Shown here piece after piece: positions 45,901-60,449 of a stretch of 64,000 nt of DNA (position 1 is the stretch's first letter; each line of letters opens with the position of its first letter). Origin of the DNA: Trema orientale (taxonomy: Eukaryota; Streptophyta; Magnoliopsida; Rosales; Cannabaceae). The position numbers and the translations under genes are program-made. Under the pieces are notes generated by a model, which worked only from the letters and a program-made list of their open reading frames with translations, had not been told where the DNA came from and ran no database searches. The stretch spans positions 383,830 to 447,829 of the forward strand of contig JXTC01000063.1 of assembly GCA_002914845.1 (NCBI GenBank), written 5' to 3'.

Positions 45901-48900
45901 TCAATGGAAGAAACACAGGCACTTCTTACCATCAGATACTCTATAGTACTCTTAGTTAATCAGTTCGCTAGAGACATAATTCAGTAGGAATTTAAAAATG
46001 GGGACCATTAAAAGCAAATTAGATATAATTAGTAACTCTATATAGCTAAGGCATGTATAATGGGTATCTTTTAGCCAAATTGCGTTTTGCCATTTAATAA
46101 CTTGAAATCCTTGTACAATACTGTATCTTATAAAGCCCCTGTAATTAATTGTACTGCAGAGCTAAACACAGTAAGTATTGGAGGCATGTTAATAAAGCCT
46201 TAAGCCCTTAACATGTTTGTGCAACTAGGATTGTCCGTTAATGTAGAAGTTACGGTGAGACATACCATATATAATGAATGATTCTGATGCAACTTACATG
46301 CAAATTTTTAATACTGGGCTCTTAGTACTAATACTGGTCGGTATGTGTCATCATATCTCTGTTACTGCCTAGTTGAGAATTATGTAGTCTTGACTCTTGT
46401 TAATGGATATTGGTATACTGATAATCATATTGGCCTTACAGGACCGGACCCACGCTCATCAACCATAGAAAAATGGACAGTCGCGAAAATTTGAAGTCTA
46501 CCTATTGGCAACCATATATATATATATGTATATATATTAGTGTAGCACAATGGAGTTATTGTTGAGAATAATCTTACCTGAACAGTTCTAGTATAATTAT
46601 AATATTGATGTGATGCATCTACCAATCAATAGAAGCGTACACAGCCGTACTACTAGCTAGCTGCCCCAAAAAGCTAGTCGTATTATGTAACATATTACAT
46701 AATTTCGTTGGTGGTTGATTTTATATGCCTCCCCAAGTAAGCAATTTCATCTTTCATGCCAGCTGCACACTACTACGTCTAGCTACTGTTTTTCAAACCA
46801 TGATATGAGTAATCAAACAATAGGAGCCATATATATAAACAGAGAGGATGATAATATCATATGAGGTCCACAGCCACAGGCACTAAAATTCAGCATTGAG
46901 TTTTTGAGGGACCAAGTTTCTGAGACAGGATTTATTTTCACCGCCGACTACAATGTATCGAGTGTCTATCGACCGACTGCAATAATTCATACCCATTTAA
47001 TCAAAATGTCTAATGTTATCAATTTATATGTGTATATATTTGGTGTGTACGTACGTTAGATTTTGGTGCCCTTGGTGGTTCAGAGAGTGCTATTTGTCCA
47101 GCTTGAACTCCGCGTTGTGCCCAGTGGAGAAAATGGCCCACAAGTTTGGTTCAAAAACATCAAATCAGATGCAAATGCTACATGGTTTGAATAGCAGCAC
47201 CAAAATATATACTCATATATATATATATATATGCACATCTAGATAAATTCTGGGGCCCTCTTAATTAGTAAGATGAGGAGTCGATTGATTGTGATTTGAG
47301 AATTTAAGGACAAAATTTTTGATCTACATACAACTGTATCACTGATTTTATGTTCAACCAATATATTAATGTAGTAATGTTGTGTTATCATGCGTCATTA
47401 TTTGTACGTTAATATATGTTTTTTTTAAAACTAATATTTATATAATTTTTGTGACTAATTATAGATTTATGTGTATTAATATATTCTCGTTAATGTTATT
47501 TGCATATGATGGAAATGAGAAGCTAATTAGTTGGGACGTGCATCAGTTTCGCAGATGCCTTCCTTTTTTGGACTTCCTTTTACTCAACATATAAATATAT
47601 ACATGTTACGTATCACTTTCACAAATATTGAAAATTCAACCTGTTTTCATCTAATATTTTTGTAATTTATACGTGAACTCCTATGATTTAATTATTGATT
47701 TATATGTAATCAAGGCGTCTTTTGGAGGCCAAAAGGCCAATTAAGCTACAACTGAGTCAATTAGACCTAGACTTCCATTAAAAAAAAAAAAATTACACTC
47801 CCTTGCTCTTTGAGGGACTACATTTCAGTGATCAAGCGTTACACGTCTGGTTAGGGCCTAGCTAGTCTTGGATCCAAAATATATGTCAGCTCCCTTTTAC
47901 AATTTTTTGTCAATAAAACTTAGAAAAAAGGATAAAAATAAAAACCGTACAGCTAGGAGTGTCATCATTAAAATATTAAGTGCTAGTTACCTCTTACGAG
48001 TTGATTTCGTGAGATCCCTCAGTCATCTCTCGTTTGAAAATGTAACATCAGTGAGTGGAGTCCAACTAGGAAAAATGCTGCATACTCGATCGAAGAAGAT
48101 TGCCATCAAAATTAAAGTACTGAGGATATTTTTAGCTGACTACTTCGTATAAGCCAGCTATAGATGTGAGCACTTCAGCCCCAATATCAAATAAAATTCT
48201 TCTTTTTTTTTTTCGGCTTGTTTAGTGTGTGAAAGGAGAATAAATTTGGTAAGAGATTTTTCTTTTTGAGGCATAAAAAGGAGATAAAAAAGAATTAAAG
48301 AAGAGAGAGATCGGTTAGTGTTGCTTGCTTGTCATTAATTACTAATTGGCCCAATGTATATAATATATATCCAGTAGAGTACACTAATTCAGTTTCCAAA
48401 ATTTCGGCTGAGGCAGCTAACCACGTTCCCAAATGATCGTTTATACTTTATAAAATTGCTCTAATTTTGACGAACACGGATTTTTCTCATATTCGAAAAG
48501 TTACAAAAGTATGATTTAATGAATTAGTAAATAGGAATCAATCAACATAACAATGACTTTCAAAGTGTAAAGCGTACGAAATTAAAGTTCCAAATATTAA
48601 GGTCATTTTTTTTTTTGTTCCTTCCGAGAGGGAAAAAAAAAATCTTACATGTTCCTACACATGGAACGTGTCCCATATTTGGATTCCAACAATCAAATTT
48701 AAATTTCTAGTGCTTAGAGAGCTTAAAAACAAAGGGTTGATGTACTTATTACATAGACGATATCGAAAACCAATAGAGATAAAGGGGAAAGTCAAATGTA
48801 ATTAAATAATTTTACCTCGAAATTCTACATGTGTAACAAGTTGTTTTTAGTACCCTTATTTTATTATGATTAGTAGTAATAATAAATAATTATTATTTTA

Positions 48901-51600
48901 ATGTAGTTTTTTGGTTCAAATTGGTGAAAAAGAAAGTTGTGGTCGGTTTTGTAAAATATAGCACATTGGAAGGGATTTTATGATGACGACAGAATCCATG
49001 GCAGCGCCGCCGCTAGTGGTTGTTCTACAAAAACAATCAATGGTGGCGGCGCGTTTATTTAGTCTTCGATTAATTTTTTTTTTTGTCTATATTGTTATGT
49101 ATACTCCATTATAATTATATTCCAGTCATTTGTTTTATTTACTACCATTCTAACAACGGGGGAGAAAGATACTCGTTTGAGAACGACAAAAAAATCTTGG
49201 GTTCAAGTTATTACCGCTGCCATGGTTGGAGATGTATGGGTAATTCACTTCGAAACAAATTTATTAATCGACGTAAGTGAGTCCACTATGATGATTATAA
49301 GATTACTCCACCATTTAATTCTATAATTTTATTTTCTTGAGCAAAAAAAAAGTCATTATATTTTTTATATTAAACATAAATTTTATGTAATTATTTGGGA
49401 ATTGTAATTAAATCTGTGTACATCACTTCGGATTAACTTCTCTTCATACTCAAGCCATGCTTTTCTGCCATGATCATGTACTAGTGTGTGGATTTAAGCA
49501 GATCTAAGAATTTATTGTGCCTTTCCTTTATGGGTAGGTTTCATATATTATAATATTCTTTGATTCCTTGATGTTTATATTTTTGGATTTTATCAATTGA
49601 ACGATTTAATAAAGAATTCCTTAATTTTGTTTTTTTCTATATAAAGTAATAATGCAGACGACGTTATTTAAGTGCCGGTCTTAGATCTCCTTTTTCCCTT
49701 TGATGTATAACAAATTAACAACCTACCTGTATGTGAACGTTCCATATACAACCTTGTTGTAGAACCTGTAAATATTTATGTTGACACATATTTATATCGA
49801 AAAACTTCATATAAATCTGTTCATGGCCCTTGGGTTCATCGTGAAAACTTAATAATTAATTCTCTATCGTATTTGTTTAGAATTTTGAAACCTAAATTCG
49901 TACTAATATAAGTGATATGTAAAAAATGACAATATATTTAGTTGGTAACCAGATTATTTCAAAAAAAAAAAAAAGTTTTAATTACCAGATTAACTTTCAA
50001 ATTTAAGGTGCCCAAAGTTCGAATATATAATAATATTAAAATAAACAAATGACATGACTGGTACATATGTTATCTGGTTCTTCAATTTTAGCCATTAGGT
50101 TATTATTGTATCAAGGGAAAAAAAACGTAATATTATTTAAATGATTTTTATTTTTGAGTTGTAAAACTTGTTCCTAGAAAAACTGGTAGAACCGTAGTTA
50201 GCAAAATATAGAACGAGAATTAAACGGCAAATAATACGAACATATATAATTTGGTTTGGCTGAAAGATATGTACATATATAATACGTGTATAATACATTT
50301 TTATTAAAAAATATGAGTATTTTTAAGTATGTTTGCAAATAATACGTATGTATAATTAAAAAATACGTACATATGTGTATAATATGGGTATTATAATATA
50401 CGTAAAATTGCTAATTGTGGGGCAGAGCTACCAAAAAAGAGATGTAAAGCTGAGACAAAGAAAGTTTTAATGAAGAGTGATGATTTTATGAGTCATGCAG
50501 CTTGCTAATTAGTCCCACTACTGGATGCATTGACTATTATCTTGTATATGTCACACCGGGACAAAGAAACAGGAATAATTTACATGTTAACAATTAATCT
50601 TGCATGTTATTATTGCAAAACGAAATATGCAACATTTTTGTCATCAAATTGCATTGCCAAATGGTGTCTTTCTATGTGTGGGTATATATATATATATGTT
50701 GTCCTTTATTGTGGGTAGGTTTGGGAGATAAATAATGTCCTAGGGTTCTCTCTACCCCCACCAATAAAAAAAAAAAAGATTCTAAATAGAAAAGGATAGA
50801 AAAGAAAAGGAAAATACAAAAGGGAAGCTGGAAAAAAAAAATAAAAGGATAAAGAAAGAAAAAAGAAGATGAAGCCTTACCCACTTTAACTTTTGTGTTT
50901 TTCTTTTACTAACCCATACAATTGTCTGATAATTTGTTCTAATAAAACCTAAGAAAACCTTTTTGGGGATAGGTGGAATCGAAGAAACCACAAGTTTTAC
51001 CTTTTTCATTCCACAAAGCACACCAATCTGATCTCTCTAATGATTATCTCTCTTTCTAATTAGTTTTGTATTAACCAAATATTTTGTTAATGTATATCAT
51101 CATGATATCACTATAGATTGTCTATAGCTGTGATTAAAACGAAATAAAGCGTTTCCTTTCCTCTTTGTCGAATCGTCATGCTGATGCAAATGCATACAAG
51201 GAAATTAAGAATATTATGCGAGAAAATTTTTTTCCCACATTTAGTGGCTTTATGTGGGGAACATTTTGCTTAGTCGTTATGAGAATTTGGGACCCCATTG
51301 CAGATGGGGGTAGACATAGACTAAATATTTATGAAGTTGTCCAACTGAATTTCTTTGACATAATTAGAGAAAACAATCAAAAAATTTCAAAAATAAAAAA
51401 TAAAAACTAGTCCATTAACTATACACAACACACCTGAAATGATTTAATCATTATCCTTCTTCTTTTGCGATAGAACTAATTCTCAGACAAATAATAGTTC
51501 TCAAAATGACTCAACAAGACGGGTCATGCCTATAAATGTCGAGACTTATTAATTATAATGCATTTGTAATTGACGCAGTTAATGTATGAGAAAACAGAAT
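42983..51600. other. Long AT-rich intergenic stretch, no gene seen
   Basis: Many short frames exist but none has a recognisable domain or codon texture. Items seen: a GC-rich imperfect inverted repeat at about 49002-49056 ('cagcgccgccgc' against 'gtggcggcgcg') that resembles debris of a CACTA-type element; (TA)n tracts near 46510 and 47215; and a purine-rich run at 50765-50860. No rRNA, tRNA or microRNA candidate met a reasonable standard. Confidence 0.5.
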
Positions 51601-51619
51601 TTCTATATATATATGGGCA

Positions 51620-51854
51620 CCAATTCAATAGTTTTTTTTTTCTTTTTTTTTTTTAATCTATACATAGGTATCATTTTGACTAATGAAAATTTATCGTGCA
51701 CATTTTTTATAGTAAAAAGTAAGAGAGAGAGATAGTATTAATAATGCACATCTTTTCATACATCTCATTACAGCCGTTGGATCATCATTAAATGATGATC
51801 TAATGGCTAAAAAAATACCTATGCATAGATTAAAAAAAAATACCTATTTGATTG
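51620..51854. mobile_element. Family A MITE, copy A6
   Basis: The ends 'ccaattcaatag' and 'ctatttgattg' match the family. It shares 'gcacattttttatagtaaaaag' and 'gccgttggatcatcatt' with A5. (TA)n lies on both flanks, and it stops 22 bp before element C copy 2. Confidence 0.75.
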
Positions 51855-51876
51855 ACAACTAATATATATATATAAT

Positions 51877-52536
51877 GGGTGATGTTTCAATAGAGATTTT
51901 TGTTTTTACTCCATGGATGGGTACTCTAATTTGGGCCATTAGATTTTAATCTAATGGCTAAAATAATATTAGTGGATTTACTAAAAAAAATTATTATAAT
52001 TAATACATATATAAATAAAGAAAGTTATTTAAAATAAAAAATATGGGTAACCTGATGAGTTGGTCAATTTTTTTTTATTTTCTGTTTTTTTAATAAGAAA
52101 ATGAAACTAGTAAAAAAAATTTGATAATCCCAAAATACTTTCAACTATCTTATTCGTTAGAGAAAAAACAACAACAAAAGATGTACAAATTTTAATCTAT
52201 TTCACGCATATTTTTGTTTAAAAAACAAATTTTCTTTCAATGTAGTTGCTTTATTCATTTTTTGTTATTTAAGAAAACAACTTATTCATAATATAAAAAT
52301 TATGCTACCTTAGATTTTACCTTTTGTACAGTAAAAATGAAATTTTATGAAATATTAAAGATACAATAATACATATAATTTTAAATTAAAGGTATTAAAC
52401 TTTAAATTAAATTTTCAAAAAGAATTAAAAATTAATATATTGAATGAGATGACTTGTTATTGTAGGTTTATTTCCAAATTAGTCAAACTTACCAATCCAT
52501 GGAGCAAAAACAAAAATATCCATTGAAACATCACCC
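51877..52536 (+). mobile_element. Mutator-type element C, copy 2 (660 bp)
   Basis: The ends GGGTGATGTTTCAATAG and (reversed) GGGTGATGTTTCAATGG continue as 'ttttgtttttactccatgga' on the left and the matching right arm. The 9-bp duplication ATATATAAT lies at 51868-51876 and 52537-52545. There is no coding capacity. The copy at 27351-27937 is its reverse complement. Confidence 0.87.
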
Positions 52537-52549
52537 ATATATAATATAT

Positions 52550-55500
52550 AGATGTATGCGTATATTTAGACTATTTAGTCCAAATTGCACTATGATTAAT
52601 TTGTTCAGATGTCATTTTCTTTTATTTATTAGCAAACAAAGATTTTCGCTACAATATTTATGTATTTCAATGATCACGTCAACATAAGAAAGTTTCATAT
52701 AGAATTTGTCAAACATTTCTATTTTGCAATATTATGAAATTAGTTGGAAGATAGGCTTCAAATCTCGGGTAGTTTCATATCTTATATTGCTAAAAAGATA
52801 TGTGTAAGAGCATGTAATTAAATATGGTTTCTTGGGAGATTTTTTTTTCCCTCAAGATGGCTCGATCACTCATTTGGAATCTCTAGCTACCATCTTTTAA
52901 TAATTCACTGGGATATATGTTGTTGTTTGCGAGTATATATTGACTCAATTATGGTGTTAACGAGTGTATACGTGTATGACTTCTCATTTATATATAATGA
53001 TAGTATGAGATGGCAAAGTTATTTACTAATTTTTAATACCATGAAGCAAGTGAATTGTAATTTTTGAATGTGAGTATATCATATTTGTAAGGGTTTTTTT
53101 TATTCAATTGAAAATTGACAATTTGTTTGTCACATTAATTGGAAATATTTAGAAGATGGTTTGAAATTCAAAGAATATCATATAAGCACATGTGACAGAA
53201 TAACGAACGTCGAACGATAATAAGCAATAAAAAAGTAAACAAGAATATACAGATTTTTGTGAAAAACTTTAGATGGAAAAAATCACAGACAGAGAAGAAG
53301 AAAATATCACTATGTCAAAATTGAGTACAAAAGGTGAGCATTTTTAGGCAACAAAAAAAAAAAAATCCTAAAACATATGTGTACGAACAAAATAGGTCCA
53401 TACAAAAAATTCTCATAATTACAATATCACTAAATATGTTGTGCCGCAAACTTTTCAGATTAGACCAAGTAAAATTTGTATCACCGAACTCTAATAGCAC
53501 ATTTTCGAAATATATTTATATGAATGAGTTAAATTAAATAAAACATCCCAAATAGACTTGACGGTTGAAGAGATCTAGACTCTAGAGTCAATATGCATTT
53601 CATAATAGAGGAAATTAAGTTCCCAAATAATATTTGTTCTTTATCTTGTATATTAGCTGTCATTTTTGCAATCATGTCGGAAAAACATGGTACATCTATT
53701 TTTCTAATGTTGAAATTTGTATGAGCTAAATATTTTAAATCGATTATATGGTCAAGAAGGTTCTCCTAATTTATTCTTTAAATTATCTAAAGAAAACTAA
53801 TTAGTCCGTTACATCGAAGAGTATCAATCATGTTTTCCCCTTTTAGTTTCTACCTAAACAATCAATTATTTCACATTTTAAATGAAAAAAGAAAAAAACA
53901 ACCAAACTAACATATTCAGTCAATAAGAGTATTGAAAGTCGGTTCAAATTAGTTATATTTAAATATTCACCACAGTTCTTATAAATTATTAAAACCGTTT
54001 GGTGAAGGAAAAGTACACCATATTTCTATTCTATTTTCTTTTATGGAAAAAAAAAAAAGAACTACACAATATTATATTGTGGCGTAGGCCTCCTTTTCTT
54101 CTTCTGTTTTTTTTTTTTCTTTTTTTAAAAAAAAAAAAATCTAAAAGCTATATTGTATATGTTATGGCATAGGCCGTATAGCTAGCGCTAGCAGGTTCCA
54201 ATCTAACATAATTAATCATGTGGTGCAGGTGCATAACGATACACATGAAAAGCAAATAATTAGCGCCGAATAAAATTAGGGGACTGAGCAAGGAAATCAT
54301 TACTATTAATACACGTGGTAACCTATACCTTTTCTATTAAAAGACAAATCTTAGGTTAGGCAAAAGCCACACATGTCATCCAGCACCAAAATCCGCAAAA
54401 GATCAATTCACCTGATTAGTCAATTAATGACATGATCAACAGGATTAATTTTATGCACTTCTGAATTTTTTTTTAACGAAATACAAATGATAAAGAATGC
54501 TTACAATAAGTTTATAATCATCGCTAATTTTAAAACTAACAAGCTCTTTTGTATAATTGAACTACAATTACTACGTACATGCATGTTATGTTACGTATTT
54601 AAAGTGTTAATATATTTTTCCACCAGAATAAAAGATAAAAAATTTGTTCATATCTTCTAACAATGTTAGTGTCAAATGAATAATTCCGTCCTATTAATAG
54701 TCTGATTATGCTACATAGGTTTGATCATATAATATTTTGTGAATTCAAAATTGAAAATGTGTAAATTGATGATTAATGAAAAATTAGTGGTAATAATCAT
54801 CAGAGTGCTTATACATATTATAACATATTATTGCTCTTCTTATCCTCTAGATACTGCGTTTAGTGATTATCAGGATTTTAACTAAGTAGATCACTTATAA
54901 TTGCAAGTGAACCAACTAGTACATTCGCTAGAAAGCAGAAAGTAGAAGCAGTTCAATCTCAACGAGCTGTTCAATTTGGACGAGCTTGATTGCATAAATG
55001 TCGGCATAGCCTTACAAACGTTCCTCTAAAGGCTAAAGTTCGTAATGTGCCTTGTTTTGCAATTATTCTATTCCAATAAACTCTTTTGGCAATTACAGGA
55101 AATGAAAGAAACAGTTCATGTTATACTTTATTTGATTGAATTGAACCCTATATTCGAATTGGACACCATCTATCACCTATGTTAGATTCTAGGTAGTTTC
55201 TAATTATGCCCTCAAAGGAAAAGCCACTGTACAAGTGGGGTAATTCTAAACTTTGAACTTATTCTTCTTAACATATATGCTTACCACACGACATTCACTT
55301 GAACTAATAACTCTTCTAAATTTAAAAAGTTGGAATTCAATCCAATACATATGATCAAGATCGATGTGTCAGCAATATGGTGTGAATATAAAGTTCAAAA
55401 TAAGATCACGTACGCTACAAGACTTTGAGAGGGCCTAAAGAAATTTAGTGCAAAAGTATATTGGTAAGTAGCTATTTATTGCTTTGACGTTATGTCTCGT

Positions 55501-56785
55501 AAATTTGTTTGGGGGACCAATACCCAAAACTCGACGATTTTGGTACAAATAATATGTGGGGGGGACTTATGAGAGGTCAGTTTCTGTGAGAAGAAGGTCC
55601 ATATACTCTATATCAAGCACTGGTTCCACGTCTCTTTTCCGAATTCGCTTTATCCGTGTGGTCATTTATCACCAATAATTAAAGCGTAATATTCTTCCTA
55701 AGCTTTGGATCCTAAACGCTATACACACTTCATTATTAAGCCAATCCGAGTTATTATAAATAACCAAATATATCTAGTCGTACGGGTGCTTTTATTTACA
55801 TCGGATCGCAAGTTGTATACTAATTAAAAATGCTAAAAATTGAAGCAAAACTGTATGCTTTAAAAATAAATGTGTTACTTATAAATCATATCATTTTAAT
55901 AATTAGGCAAGAATATGAGACCGTGACTCAGAGAGTTTTATTGGATATATAGTGTATGGTACTGATTAAACTTTATATTTATGTACAATTGTCTAAGAAA
56001 GAATTAGGAATTTGTGTGAGACAGATCGGGGCTACTTCACAAATTGCATGATTGGATGTGTGCGAAAATCTCATTTTCGTGACTTCTCTATCAATTTCAT
56101 GGTTGATATAGACATACTTCAATTCTTTAATATTAAATGATAAGAACGAAATTTTAGAAATTAATATATGTTTTATATTTTGGTTTGCAAAAGAGTATGT
56201 ACGTACGAAGAAGATGTATGAAAGAGATTAGGTAGTCTAGCCTTTCATTTATAGTGAACATGAAAAGAAAAAGAAAGGGGAAAGGGAGAGATTTAGACCA
56301 CCATAGAATTATTGCTAGGACAATAAATAGGTCTTGCCCTTTTGTTATAGTATAGTTTGGTTCATGAGTTTTCTAATAGAAAAGATTAAAATAGTCTCTC
56401 TGTCAAACATTCAAAGACGTTTGACGTATTGAAGAGCTAAGCTGACCCGTTAAAAAAATTTCAGCAAACCATATATGTCCATCATGCTGGTGGTTGAATA
56501 TTTCCCTAAATTTAATAAAGTAGCTCTCTTATAATAAATTTGCTACTCTCTTTCCTCCCCCCCCCCAGTTGATCTTTATATTTTCTTTTACCCGTGTTTT
56601 TCCAATAAAAATTGTTATATATTTTAAAAGATACAGCAAAGCAGTCTACGATATAGCACATCATCATTATCTTTGCATAATACCTTTCCGGATATGATAA
56701 AGTTAACAATACAGATTCAGTGAGGGAAAGCAGGAATTTGAAGAATATATAGTCCACTGGTACTACTATATATGTATATATATAT
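52550..56785. other. Intergenic DNA, no gene seen
   Basis: The segment 53190-53420 is a diverged copy of the repeat at 31990-32250. The rest is AT-rich unique-looking sequence with homopolymer runs (54040-54140). Nothing coding was recognised. Confidence 0.5.
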
Positions 56786-56789
56786 ATGC

Positions 56790-57017
56790 ATCAATCTGTA
56801 TTTTTTTTTTTTTTTACTTATGCATAGGTATTAATTTAGCTAATAAAAATTTACCATGCACATTTTTTTTATAATAAAGAGTAAAAAAAAGAAATAACAT
56901 TAATGATGCACGTCTTTTCATGCACTTCATTATAACTATTAGTTAATAGTGATCTAATGATCTAAAAAAAAATACCTACACGTAGGTAAAAAAAACATAA
57001 ATATATCTACCATTGGC
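56790..57017. mobile_element. Family A MITE, copy A7
   Basis: It starts 'tcaatctgtattttt' after a (TA)n tract and ends 'taccattggcaactt' before another. The body has the A5-type phrases 'accatgcacattttttt' and 'aatgatgcacgtcttttcatgcac'. Confidence 0.75.
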
Positions 57018-57019
57018 AA

Positions 57020-60000
57020 CTTATATATACACATATATGCATGCATAGTTCTTCTTCTTCTTTTTTTTGGGAACAAAATTTATTTTTTTGAAAAAACGAA
57101 TAAAGAAAATTGATATCTGTTGATAGTAAAATATCTCATCTTATGAGTGAACAACCTACCTATCAACAGTATGTGTGTAAAGATTTGTATACACGCGTCT
57201 CCACCTATAATGTATTCGTGGATGCCTTATAATATGGTATTAAAGCAACCAATTTTCACCTTCACCAAATCACGTTGCAGTATAATCAGTCGATATATAT
57301 ATATATATAGAACCCATATATATATAAATATATTTGGCTTAAGTACACCACATGTGAACGACATTAAGGGTTAAAAACCGTACGTACAATTGGGTAATGG
57401 ATCTAGTCTTGAATATCCTCCAACCAGTATGAACAATCTAACACAGTAAGCAAGTGCCTTCTAAAAATGAAATACTATATTGTAAGTTTCCAATTCGTTT
57501 ACTTATATACGTGTACAGTCTTGGCTAATACATAACTTATGTAAATACAACGAAAATTTTGTAATTAAGTTTTCATTTCTAATATTTTAATTTCTACATT
57601 TCTTGTAGCTGGTATATGTTATATAAATACTAAAAATAGAAATACAATTATGTTATTTTCTATTACGGATTAATAAATATATCTCTTCGAATATATTATG
57701 CTGTAGTTGGGCATAATTTAAATTAAACGCCAAACTAAATAGATTTATATTAGTGTGTATACTTGTACTACTAAGGGTACTCAAGTTGGTGAGCATCATA
57801 CTAAATATAAAAATATGAATGGTTCTAGCACAAGAATATAGTTTCCTTTGTTTAAACAAATGCAAAGTTTAAAACAACCAAAGCTTTGGTGATAAGGGTT
57901 TTGGAGGGTGACTCCTACATGGCCTTCCATAAAAGTGAAAGGTTATATGATCAGTAAGTGGAAGCATCAAGTGCCCTCAAAGAGCATTATCTCTGAACTG
58001 ATCATAAAAAGGCATTTTCCGTCTTCGGGTAGAAGAATTGGCCCCCACCCCATAACCCTCCTCCTATATGTATATATATTGAGATTCCATGTGGTTTTAC
58101 AAAATCCGTTTGATCCACAAAGTTTTCTCCTATTAAAATAGAAATAAAAAAAACAGCCTTTCTCTCGGAAAGAACTCATCAAAAGTACTTCCACTAACCA
58201 TGGCCATTTTGATGATTGCATTATTAAGTTTCTTATACCAAAAATATTATAAAGCTCCATGAAATTATGAGTTCATTTAATTGAAAAGGGCACTTCAGTC
58301 TTCCATTACATTAAATGAACAAGATTCTTTTCGTTTTTGGGAAGTAAGAAATAAATAAATTAATGGAACATACAATCTGCAAAGCTAATAGCTAGCACCG
58401 GATCACCAAAATTCCACCAAGGCAAGTGCATGTGTGCACGTTGTGGAATGGAAAGTATTCCTTCTAGTGTACAAATGATACTTTCAAGTAATTCCATTTA
58501 TGTGGAACCCAATATTATGGAGAAAGAGAGTCAAATTGAAGACCAACTAAGTCATAATGGAGGAAAAAATCAAAAAAAAAAAAAAAAAAAAAAGGAATCT
58601 ATGTGAACTTTAAGAAAAGGGTTTTGGACTAGTAGTGGTTTTGTATAGATGGAATCCAGAATCTGTCTACCTATGTATGTAGCCCTTGTTTTCCCATTTT
58701 TCTTCCAAAGATATTTACTACTTTGGAACTTTAATCCCTAGTTATATAACAATTTTTCCAAATATATATCCACGCGTGCATTAAATTGACTTGGTAAAAT
58801 AAAAATCAAGAGGGGTGTGACCCGGAAAAAAAAAGAAAAGGAAAAAGAAAAAAGAAAATTGCATATTGGGTCCCATGTGAGGAGCAACGATGGAACATGC
58901 TCCGAATTTTGATGCTCATGGCGAAGAGTTTAGTGGCGTCAAAATCCATTCACTAATCATTACCTCTTCCACTAAGCCTCCAAAGTTAAACATTAAAAAG
59001 GAAAATTCTTACTATTAAAAAAATAAGTGATTATGTTCATGGGGTTTGACAAATCTGAACGGCTCTATTTCATTGGTCGGAACCACCTCACCATAATTCA
59101 CCTTTAATAGTCAAAACGTTTAAAGTCACTCTCTCACTCTCTACATGTCTCATTTATGTGTACGCACACTTAGAAAAGATAGAAATTGGGGCAAAAGATC
59201 AAAAGATGGGGTTTTTATGAAATTAAAGTGGCAGAAAAATCGAAGTGGAGGATGTGTTTTGAGAGGGCCAAGAGGGAAGACCCTCACCAAGCCGACATAT
59301 CCCCGTTTGAAGGGTGCAACGTGGGGGTTTTGTAAGGAATATGACTAACACTTTTCCCTCCACCATTTTACATGGATATATATATATCATTTATACCATC
59401 AACTCTAATACCCAAAAATTCATGGTGGCTTTGTGGCTCCACTGCCACCATTCCCACCACCTTTTGTTTGCGGCAGCCACCGTTCTTATTTTCTCTTTTT
59501 TTTTTTCCCTCTTTTTCATTAATATATTTTTTTTATTACCCTTTTGGACCTAATTTTTCAACATGATAATTTGGGCATGCAACATGCGACAACTTTTTCT
59601 TTAAAAGGATTTTGTGCCAAGTCCATGATAAGTTCGTCTAATATAAAGATATGCATAAAACACGGGTTCCAAATTCTTTATCTTTCTTATTTATTTTCCC
59701 ACCTTAATTATTAAGAAGACAACAAAAGTTCCAATTAATTTGGCATATAAAATGGTTAGTTTATATATCTCAATTCAACTATCACCTTTGCCTCCTAATA
59801 GTTAAACAAATAATTAGAAAAAAAATTGTAGAAAAAGATTAAAGTCCTAAGTCCTAAATTTCTATTCCTCTTACATGGTATAAAGACATCATTAATTTTC
59901 TAAACGAGGTAAGAAGTCTATATGATGCTACCATCTCATTTAATTGTTCAAAGTTAACAATTTTTTTTGAAAGAACATTAACAATTTTCAATTCGTAGAA

Positions 60001-60060
60001 AATTCGGGAAATAAAGAAGAAAAATTAAAAAAAATCATAAAAACTCTATTCTTATTATGG
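57020..60060. other. Intergenic DNA upstream of the auxin carrier gene
   Basis: The part 58380-59350 is less repetitive and more mixed in base composition than what precedes it and could include conserved promoter-distal sequence; a TGTCTC word (auxin-response-element core) is at 59146-59151. A purine-rich run is at 58560-58595. No exon is supported. Confidence 0.45.
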
Positions 60061-60064
60061 TAGA

Positions 60065-60425
60065 TACTAGAAAGAATTCTTTTTAATGAGTAAGGAATCT
60101 TTTTTCCCCCCTTCATTAGAGAGTAACAAATTTATTTGATTCCACCAAATTATAGTAGCAATAAACATTAAAAATTTCTCATTCATAGAAAACAGAAAGA
60201 TTTTTTTTATGACTAAGAATATTTTTTTTCTTAAAGAGTAATAAGTCTATTTGATTCTACCGATTATAGCAGCAATAAACATTAAAAGTTTCCCATTCAT
60301 AGGAAAAAAAAATGTTAACGAGTAAGATATATGTTCTTTTTTCATTAGAGAGTAATAAATTTATTTGATTCTACCAATTGTAGCGGCAATAAACATAAAA
60401 AATTTCCCATTCATACAGGGAAAAA
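60065..60425 (+). repeat. Three-copy tandem repeat, about 115-bp unit
   Basis: 'gagtaa.aaatttatttgattc' anchors recur at 60121, 60236 and 60350. Each is followed by 'agcaataaacatt.aaa.tttc.cattcata' and preceded by 'aatgagtaag' and a T-run. The last copy ends in an A-run just before the GC-richer segment. Confidence 0.85.
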
Positions 60426-60449
60426 AAAAAAAAAAACGTTTGAACTTTG

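Noticed and set aside
47868..48152. 94-codon open frame, Lys/Arg-rich
   Set aside because: No domain, no codon texture distinct from the flanks, and length is within chance for this much sequence.
49140..49290. 'gggttcaagttattacc' resembling a B box, with GC-richer flanks
   Set aside because: No A box at the right distance, so neither a tRNA nor a SINE can be supported.
51165..51410. 81-codon open frame
   Set aside because: Not recognised and with no supporting splice or promoter context. I could not exclude an eroded exon but do not call it.
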